Part shown: positions 58,654-64,000 of the stretch, one piece after another
How the letters are laid out: every line of letters starts with the position of its first letter
How positions within the stretch are numbered: position 1 is the first letter of the stretch
From: Ruminococcus_G sp964621905
GTDB taxonomy: Bacteria; Bacillota; Clostridia; Lachnospirales; Lachnospiraceae
Direction of reading: 5' to 3'
Assembly (NCBI GenBank): GCA_964621905.1
Contig: CAZUNG010000003.1
Span: 1-64,000, forward strand
DNA: 64,000 nucleotides
Made by a program: the position numbers and the translations under genes
Notes under the pieces: model-generated
What the model was told of the DNA's origin: nothing
What the model saw: the letters and a program-made list of their open reading frames with translations, nothing else
Database searches by the model: none

Positions 58654-60030
58654 ATGTTGATAATATCCGTATTTGTGACGGCAGGGTTTGCAATATTGAT
58701 GCTGTGTTCAGCGGGAATAAAAGTGCCGGAGAATATAAAAGGCGTGAGCAGGCTGTTTTATCGGTGTGCATACTGGATAGAAAAGCGGTTTCCCTATCAA
58801 GGATTATGGACAAAAACAGAAGTACTGACGGGGGCATTGACTATAGCTGCTGCGGGAAGCGTACTGGCATTGGGCGTGTCGGTGATTCAGGGGACGTCTG
58901 AAAAAAACTCTGTCACTACGCTTAAGAGGGAAGCAGGAACAGAGGATCCGTACTGGGAAACTTTGCAGGTACAAAGAGAAAACGGAAAAATCGTCAGTAT
59001 TACTGTTGAGGTTCCCGGCCGGGAATATGCGAAAGATGAGATTCAGGAATGGCTGAACCGTGCAGAAACGGGACTGGAACAGATGATGCTGGGAGAGAAC
59101 CAATCTCTGGACAGGGTTGAAAAACCGCTGAACCTGGTACAGGCTTTTGATGAATTTCCGGTGAGTGTCAGCTGGATCAGCAGCAACCCGTCAGTACTGG
59201 ACTGGGAAGGAGTGCCCGGCGATGAACTGTCAGAGGCGGGAACAAAGGTGACGCTGTATGTCACACTTACCTGCCAGGACGAGAGCAGGGAATGTGAGAA
59301 AACCGTTACGGTATATCCCCAAAGAAGAGAGGGGGAGGCTGCCTGGGAACAGGAAGTCTATCAAACGCTGGAACATGTGAATGCAGACCGGAGTGGCGGG
59401 CAGTTTTATCTGCCTCAAAAGATTGGAGAGGAGTCGGTAAGGTGGAGAAAAGATACTGCCCGGGCAGGCGGTGTGATTCTGATCGTTTCCCTTGTTCTGT
59501 CAGCTGTCTGGTTTTTTGGAAGACAACAGGAAGAAAAGCTGAAGGAACAGAAGATGAAAGAGCAGATGATGACAGATTATCCGGATATATTAAATAAGTT
59601 TACACTGCTGCTGAATGCGGGGATGAATACGAGAAAAGCATTCTCAAAAGTGGCTCTTGATTATAGAAAAACGAGAAGCAGACAGGGAGAAAATGTCTGT
59701 AAGAGAGCTGCTTATGAAGCAATATCTGCGATTTACCAGGAAATGGAACAAGGGGTCCCGGAGGCAGAGGCGTATCGACATCTGGGGATCAGATGTGAGC
59801 TGCCGGCCTATAAAGCATTTTCCACACTGCTGGTTCAGAATCTGCGCAAAGGCAGCAGCGAGCTTCTGGAAATTATGGAGAGGGAGGCGGTGGATGCATT
59901 TGAAAACAGGAAACGCAGGGCAAAAGTCATCGGGGAACAGGCGGGCACAAAGCTGCTCGTGCCGATGGTACTGATGCTGGTGATCGTTTTTGTTATTCTT
60001 CTGGTACCGGCAGGAATGAGTTTTTTGTAA
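58654..60030 (+). CDS. tadC: TadC-like platform protein with Ig-like insert
   Basis: A 458-residue protein whose C-terminal part (about 300-458) is a T2SSF platform domain (FTLLLNAGMNTRKAF, ending in membrane helices, like TadC). Between the first helices (residues about 3-20 and 57-78) and a further helix (about 270-290) lies an insert of some 190 residues outside the membrane. It contains SVSWISSNPSVLDWEG and VTLTCQDESRECEKTVTVYPQ, typical of bacterial Ig-like (aBig-type) domains. Normal TadC proteins are around 280-300 residues, so the insert is unusual. It could contact the pilus or envelope. Confidence 0.85.
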   Translation: MLIISVFVTAGFAILMLCSAGIKVPENIKGVSRLFYRCAYWIEKRFPYQGLWTKTEVLTGALTIAAAGSVLALGVSVIQGTSEKNSVTTLKREAGTEDPYWETLQVQRENGKIVSITVEVPGREYAKDEIQEWLNRAETGLEQMMLGENQSLDRVEKPLNLVQAFDEFPVSVSWISSNPSVLDWEGVPGDELSEAGTKVTLYVTLTCQDESRECEKTVTVYPQRREGEAAWEQEVYQTLEHVNADRSGGQFYLPQKIGEESVRWRKDTARAGGVILIVSLVLSAVWFFGRQQEEKLKEQKMKEQMMTDYPDILNKFTLLLNAGMNTRKAFSKVALDYRKTRSRQGENVCKRAAYEAISAIYQEMEQGVPEAEAYRHLGIRCELPAYKAFSTLLVQNLRKGSSELLEIMEREAVDAFENRKRRAKVIGEQAGTKLLVPMVLMLVIVFVILLVPAGMSFL

Positions 60031-60066
60031 CAGTGTGGACCGTATACAGGAAAGGAGGTGAGGCTT

Positions 60067-60237
60067 ATGGGCTGCATAATCCGTGATTTTATGATGGAAG
60101 AAGAAGCGATTGGTGTCGTGGAAATCATCTTGATTCTTGTCGTTTTGATCGGGCTGGTCATTATCTTTAAAAACCAGCTGGTCAGTCTCGTGAAGAATAT
60201 TCTTTCGAAAATCACAAGCCAGAGCAACAGCATATAG
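60067..60237 (+). CDS. flp: Flp-type pilin subunit
   Basis: A 56-residue prepilin, too short for most ORF searches. AAAGGAGG at 60051-60058 precedes the ATG. After a short hydrophilic leader the motif EEEAIGVVEIILILVVLIGLV is the cleavage region and hydrophobic helix of Flp1-type pilins of Firmicutes, followed by a short Lys/Ser tail. It would be processed by TadV and assembled by TadA, TadB and TadC into the fibre. It lies between tadC and the DUF5702 gene, in the operon. Confidence 0.9.
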   Translation: MGCIIRDFMMEEEAIGVVEIILILVVLIGLVIIFKNQLVSLVKNILSKITSQSNSI

Positions 60238-60251
60238 GAAGGAGGCACACC

Positions 60252-61727
60252 TTGCACAACAAAGGAAGTATAACGGCATATCTGAGCCTGATGCTGGTGC
60301 TGATGATTTCGCTGCTTTTGGCAGGTCTGTATTCGGTGCAATTGGCGGGGGCCAGGGTACAGATGGTCAGTGCAGTGGATCAGGGACTATATTCGTTATT
60401 TGCACGCTATGACCGTACACTGTTAAAGCGGTATCACCTGTTTTATGTTGATGGGGGCCGCGGCCAGGGAGCCATGCAGATGGGTAATCTGTATGAAACC
60501 ATAGAAGATGACATCGCCCGGATTTTGTTTCACCGTGTGGATGGGAATCGTAACGGAAATATTGGAGATTTGGTAATGCAGGGCGGCGGCATCACCGGGT
60601 ATACTTTGGCGACAGACGGCGGCGGAAGCAGTGTAAAAGAGCAGGCGGGGGCATACATGAAGACGGCTCTCGGTGCGCAGGGTGTGCGGCTTCTTCTGGA
60701 AAAAAGTAACAATGGCCAGGAGATTTCCCGGAACTTGGGGAGTGCCAAAGAAAGCATTGAAGCAGGCAATTCGCTGGAGGTATATGATGCGCTGAAGGAA
60801 CAAGCCCGGGAAGAACGGGAATCTGTCGGAGAAAACGTGGAAGAAACAGCCGATTCAGAAGTGCCGGAAGATTTTGAGAATCCCATAGAGACCGTCCGGG
60901 AGTTAAAACAGCAGGGAATACTGTCGCTGGTGCTGCCCGCAGGAAATGCGCTTTCAAACAGAACCCAGGAGCTGTCAAAACTGGCTTCAGGAAGAAAAGT
61001 GGAGACAGGCATGGGGATGATCGGCACAGACACAGAGGACAGCGGGCTTACAGGGGAACTCCTTTTTGGAGAATATATTCTTCAGCATTGTGGAAATTTC
61101 AGTGGGACGAAGCCATGTGAAGGGCTTGTTTATCAGGTGGAGTATATCCTGCAGGGGAACAACAGTGATGTTGCGAATCTGAAGGGTGTGGTTCACAAGC
61201 TTCTGATGATGAGAGAGGCGGCGAATCTGCTGCATCTTTATCAGGACGATGCGAAACGTGCACAGGCGCAGGCGGCCGCCGGCGCAATTGCATCACTTTT
61301 GCTGCTGCCGCAGGCAGCACCCGCAGTTGAACAGATTTTACTGGTCTGCTGGGCGTACGCGGAAAGCATTCTGGATGTCAGAGGACTTCTGGCAGGGGAA
61401 AAGGTTCCGGTATTGAAAGAAGGGGCATCCTGGCAGCTGTCGCTGTCCAATATACCAAGGCTGTTTGACGGAGCTGATGACCTGAGAAAAAACAGTGAGA
61501 AAGGGATGTCATACCAGGACTATCTGAGAATCCTGCTCGGTCTTAGAAACAGCAGACAGAAAATGGCAGGGTGTGTGGATATGATCGAAATGGGAATGAG
61601 AGCGGAGGAAGCAAAAAGTAACTTCAGGATAGACTGCTGCCTGTATACCGCGGAGGCGGAGTTTACATTTAAGGCAGGAAGGGGCAATACATTTGAGATT
61701 GTCCGTGGATATGGATACGATATGTAA
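60252..61727 (+). CDS. DUF5702 pilus-associated protein
   Basis: A 491-residue protein with an N-terminal TadE/TadG-like helix (GSITAYLSLMLVLMISLLL, residues 6-25) after which about 460 residues lie outside the membrane. DUF5702 proteins recur in Firmicutes Tad clusters and are thought to be minor pilins or tip-associated factors. A Glu-rich stretch around 190-210 and an Ala/Leu-rich helix (about 345-375) are notable. The start is TTG 60252, preceded by AAGGAGG. Confidence 0.85.
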   Translation: MHNKGSITAYLSLMLVLMISLLLAGLYSVQLAGARVQMVSAVDQGLYSLFARYDRTLLKRYHLFYVDGGRGQGAMQMGNLYETIEDDIARILFHRVDGNRNGNIGDLVMQGGGITGYTLATDGGGSSVKEQAGAYMKTALGAQGVRLLLEKSNNGQEISRNLGSAKESIEAGNSLEVYDALKEQAREERESVGENVEETADSEVPEDFENPIETVRELKQQGILSLVLPAGNALSNRTQELSKLASGRKVETGMGMIGTDTEDSGLTGELLFGEYILQHCGNFSGTKPCEGLVYQVEYILQGNNSDVANLKGVVHKLLMMREAANLLHLYQDDAKRAQAQAAAGAIASLLLLPQAAPAVEQILLVCWAYAESILDVRGLLAGEKVPVLKEGASWQLSLSNIPRLFDGADDLRKNSEKGMSYQDYLRILLGLRNSRQKMAGCVDMIEMGMRAEEAKSNFRIDCCLYTAEAEFTFKAGRGNTFEIVRGYGYDM

Positions 61728-61748
61728 AACAACAGGAGGTGTATGGAG

Positions 61749-62633
61749 ATGCTCTGTCGAAGGGTGCAACTGTCAACTTCATCTAAAAAGAAAATAGAAA
61801 ACTCTCTTCAGGCAAATCATAGCATGTTTCCCCCGGCGCAAAATGATACTCCCCTCGGCAGAGTGTCTCCATGCATCTCCAAAACACGGAAAGGAAGCCT
61901 TACGGCAGAAGCGGCTTTTGTTGTGCCAATATTCTTCCTGGCTCTGATATTGCTGATCAGTCTGATGGACATGATGAGAGTGCAGACACGAGTGACGCTG
62001 TCCTTGAACCAGAGTGCCAAGGAACTCGGTATGTATGGTTATGCGGCAGAAGAAGCATCGGGGGAGTCACCGGCAGGAGGACTCAAAGGAGGGGTCTGTG
62101 CATCTTATGCAGCGTCAAAGCTGCCTGAGGAACCGCGGACAGAGGTGTCGCTGAGGGGGTCTTCTTATCGGGAACATATCGTGGAATTAAAAGCAGCGGG
62201 TGTATATCACTGTCCGGTTTCATTTTTGGGGATTTCCCGGATGAAGTTTAAGGCCAGTGCCCGGGTTCATGCGTGGACCGGCTATCAGGCAGATGAAGAT
62301 GAACATGCGGGCAAATTTGAAGAAATGGTCTATATTACAGACCGCAGGACGGTTTATCATACATACGTGGACTGTTCTCATCTGCAGCTGATCATTTTCT
62401 GTACTGATTTACGCAGGGTAAAAGATCAGCGCAATGAAAATGGAGGAAAATATCATGCGTGTCCGTTTTGCACTGGGGATATAGGAAATGCTGCGCTGTA
62501 TATTACGCCGCAGGGAGACCGTTATCATGCAGCCCCTTCCTGCTCAGCCCTGAAAAGAACAGGGAAACTTGTTAAAAAATCAGAGGCAAAAGGACTTTCC
62601 CTCTGCAGCCGCTGTGCATTGAGAGGAGCGTGA
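61749..62633 (+). CDS. TadE-like protein with paired Cys modules
   Basis: A 294-residue protein. A 50-residue basic N-terminal part precedes the TadE-type helix GSLTAEAAFVVPIFFLALIL. The C-terminal 100 residues contain two similar modules: VYHTYVDCSHL then YHACPFC, and RYHAAPSCSAL then LCSRC, each a Y-H-x3-C plus C-x2-C set able to bind metal or form disulfides. The ATG at 61749 has better spacing from AGGAGG than 61743. The unusually long region before the helix may reflect a wrongly placed start. It is likely a minor pilin. Confidence 0.8.
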   Translation: MLCRRVQLSTSSKKKIENSLQANHSMFPPAQNDTPLGRVSPCISKTRKGSLTAEAAFVVPIFFLALILLISLMDMMRVQTRVTLSLNQSAKELGMYGYAAEEASGESPAGGLKGGVCASYAASKLPEEPRTEVSLRGSSYREHIVELKAAGVYHCPVSFLGISRMKFKASARVHAWTGYQADEDEHAGKFEEMVYITDRRTVYHTYVDCSHLQLIIFCTDLRRVKDQRNENGGKYHACPFCTGDIGNAALYITPQGDRYHAAPSCSALKRTGKLVKKSEAKGLSLCSRCALRGA

Positions 62634-62637
62634 AAAG

Positions 62638-63054
62638 ATGGATACGGTACAGGGAATGTTGCTGGTGTTTCTTGTAATCAATACAATATATGATCTGAGA
62701 TGCCGTAAAGTTCTGCTCTGGTCTGTTTTCGTGTTTCTGATCACGGGGGTCTGCGGTGCATGCCTTTTGGAACAGAAAGAACTGCTGCCGCTTTTTGCCG
62801 GGCTGCTGCCGGGAGTGCTGCTTCTTTTGATGGGAAGACTGACAGATGGCGCCTTCGGCTGCGGAGACGGCTTTGTGGTGTGCGTGACAGGTATTTATCT
62901 GGGATTCTGGATGACATGCGAGGTTGTCCTATCGGCATTATTTCTATCAGCACTTTGGGGAATCATTCAGATAGTGATATTAAGAAAAGGAAAAAATCAG
63001 GAGTTTCCGTGGATTCCTTTCCTGATGATGGCATATGCGGGGAGGTTGTTGTGA
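62638..63054 (+). CDS. Second A24 prepilin peptidase-like protein
   Basis: A 138-residue membrane protein of the A24 family with about four to five helices. Active Asp residues are visible in TIYDLRCRKV and the GCGDGF (GxGD) motif. It is the second prepilin peptidase of the cluster and may process the TadE-like proteins next to it. It starts 4 bp after the previous gene and overlaps the next one. Confidence 0.85.
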   Translation: MDTVQGMLLVFLVINTIYDLRCRKVLLWSVFVFLITGVCGACLLEQKELLPLFAGLLPGVLLLLMGRLTDGAFGCGDGFVVCVTGIYLGFWMTCEVVLSALFLSALWGIIQIVILRKGKNQEFPWIPFLMMAYAGRLL

Positions 63055-63497
63055 TGGGAAGCAAAAGAGAACAGATGGACAAGGGGAGTATAACGGCAGA
63101 AGCAGCGTTTGTGGTACCTCTTGTGCTGATGGTCGTTTTTTTGTCAGTGCTGCTGGCATTTTACGTTCATAACCGGGCATGGTATACGGCTGCCGCTGCG
63201 GAAAGTGTGCTGACAGCATCCTCAGTGGGTGTAAGGAAACATGCAGGGACTGAGAAAATACTCAATGAAAAAATGGAAGAACGGATGAAGAAACAGGGAT
63301 TTCCAATTCGCAGCTTGTCATTTCGTACAACGGCACGAAATGACAGCGTAACAGCCGAGGTGAAAGCAGCTGCAGGTAAAACGTATGGAGGCGGAGGATG
63401 GAAATTTCACGCGCAGGAGATGGCCCGCATAATAAAACCAGTGGTATTTATCCGCAGAATTCAGGGAATATCTGCATTTGTGGAGGAGGAAAGATGA
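63054..63497 (+). CDS. TadE-like minor pilin
   Basis: A 147-residue protein with the TadE signature GSITAEAAFVVPLVLMVVFL near the N-terminus (residues 11-30) and an extracytoplasmic domain with Ala- and Thr-rich stretches. TadE proteins are pseudopilins needed for Flp pilus assembly. GGGGAGG at 63039-63045 sets the start. It overlaps the preceding gene by 1 bp and the next by 4 bp (ATGA). Confidence 0.85.
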   Translation: MGSKREQMDKGSITAEAAFVVPLVLMVVFLSVLLAFYVHNRAWYTAAAAESVLTASSVGVRKHAGTEKILNEKMEERMKKQGFPIRSLSFRTTARNDSVTAEVKAAAGKTYGGGGWKFHAQEMARIIKPVVFIRRIQGISAFVEEER

Positions 63498-64000
63498 AGG
63501 TTACCTACAAAAGGGATTATCATCACAGCTACCTGATTCTGACAGAGGATACCGCGCCCGATTGTGAGTCGTATCCTGTGCGTATGCTTTTGAGCGGCCT
63601 GATTTCAGGAATTTTGCCGTGTAAAGTTCACCATATTGATAATCAGCTTCTGTTTTATTATGATATTACTTCAAGCCAATCGTTAGCCTCAGCCTATGAT
63701 TCCAGAAAATTGAGAAAAGAAGAATTAACGTTACTCTTGAATGCATTACTGAAAACAATGGAAGAAATGGAGGCTTTTCTGCTCAGCCCATCGGGACTTT
63801 TGCTGTTGCCGGACTATATCTTTATAAATGCCGCAGAGGAAGCCGGGTTTTGTTACTGGCCCGGTGGGTGGGACGGAGAACATGAAAATATGAGGGAGTT
63901 TGCAGAATACCTGCTTCCCCAAATTGACCATTGTGATCAGCAAGCGGTCGTTATGGGATATCATTTTTACAGAAAAACCAGGGAAGGCCAGTTATGCCCT
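63494..64000 (+). CDS. DUF6382 (FHA-type) protein, 5' part
   Basis: An open frame of 169 codons runs off the end of the window. It starts ATGA-overlapped with the TadE-like gene. The start MKVTYKRDYHHSYLIL, then HHIDNQLLFYYDIT and LLNALLKTMEEMEAFLL, matches DUF6382 domains, which in Firmicutes Tad clusters usually lead into a C-terminal FHA domain that binds phosphothreonine. Only the N-terminal part is visible here, so the FHA part is an expectation, not an observation. Confidence 0.75.
   Translation, partial: MKVTYKRDYHHSYLILTEDTAPDCESYPVRMLLSGLISGILPCKVHHIDNQLLFYYDITSSQSLASAYDSRKLRKEELTLLLNALLKTMEEMEAFLLSPSGLLLLPDYIFINAAEEAGFCYWPGGWDGEHENMREFAEYLLPQIDHCDQQAVVMGYHFYRKTREGQLCP

Noticed and set aside
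1..64000. CRISPR arrays, tRNA or rRNA genes, insertion sequences, prophage
   Set aside because: No regularly spaced repeats, no cloverleaf-like sequences with GGTTCRA, no transposase or phage-type genes were seen anywhere in the window.

Overview
The window looks like chromosome from a Gram-positive, strictly fermentative member of the Clostridia, most likely Lachnospiraceae. This rests on strong AGGAGG-type ribosome binding sites, moderate GC, dense short operons, Rho-independent terminators with long U-runs, a tetrahydrofolate riboswitch before folE, a RibU-type ECF S component, GPH-family symporters, and a Tad pilus cluster of the Firmicutes kind (tiny Flp-type pilin, DUF5702 and DUF6382 proteins). 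No tRNA, rRNA, CRISPR array, transposase or phage module was seen.

Layout. 0-4.6 kb: a three-gene unit (small unknown protein, MMPL/RND transporter, secreted repeat protein) behind a promoter region full of TTGYCCG repeats. 4.6-8.4 kb: an OmpR-type two-component system, a TetR regulator with its operator inside its own promoter, a GNAT enzyme, and a yjdF-type leader RNA in front of a broken yjdF gene. 8.6-14.1 kb: cytidylate-kinase-like protein, MATE exporter with a terminator in its leader, a decayed MmcQ/YjbR gene, MutT, a small helical protein, endonuclease III, a DUF3795 fragment, and an AraC/GyrI-like regulator. 14.1-21.1 kb (minus strand): a PucR-type regulator and a four-gene operon of two GPH symporters, one amino-acid permease and a UroD-family (corrinoid methyltransferase-like) protein. 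21.2-31.8 kb: ppk1, ribU, TPR protein, recQ, flavodoxin, M23 peptidase, DUF218 protein, Gfo/Idh/MocA dehydrogenase and M14 carboxypeptidase.

31.9-37.0 kb: an operon of an HD hydrolase, a complete type III restriction-modification pair (mod, res) and a UDG-superfamily DNA glycosylase. 37.1-42.9 kb: folate biosynthesis, first pabA-pabB-pabC for p-aminobenzoate, then a THF-riboswitch-controlled operon folE-HD hydrolase-folP-folBK. The HD protein sits where the missing dihydroneopterin-triphosphate phosphatase would be expected. 42.9-46.6 kb: sbcDC. 46.6-50.9 kb (minus): a PocR-domain AraC regulator, a MtaA-like UroD protein, a YoaP-type acetyltransferase and a WYL regulator with a perfect palindrome between the last two. 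51.1-54.2 kb: radical SAM protein, YqeY, PHP phosphoesterase, a strong orphan promoter-terminator pair that may make a ~215-nt RNA, and YbaK.

54.3-64.0 kb: a Tad pilus cluster in two transcription units (tadV-tadZ; tadA-tadB-tadC-flp-DUF5702-tadE-like-A24 peptidase-tadE-like-DUF6382). Both units start from near-identical promoters followed by the same short inverted repeat. A fragment of a sugar ABC permease and a large inverted repeat lie between them. tadA is preceded by a 21-codon ORF that overlaps it ATGA-style. Four gene remnants (yjdF, mmcQ/yjbR, DUF3795, sugar permease) point to ongoing gene decay.
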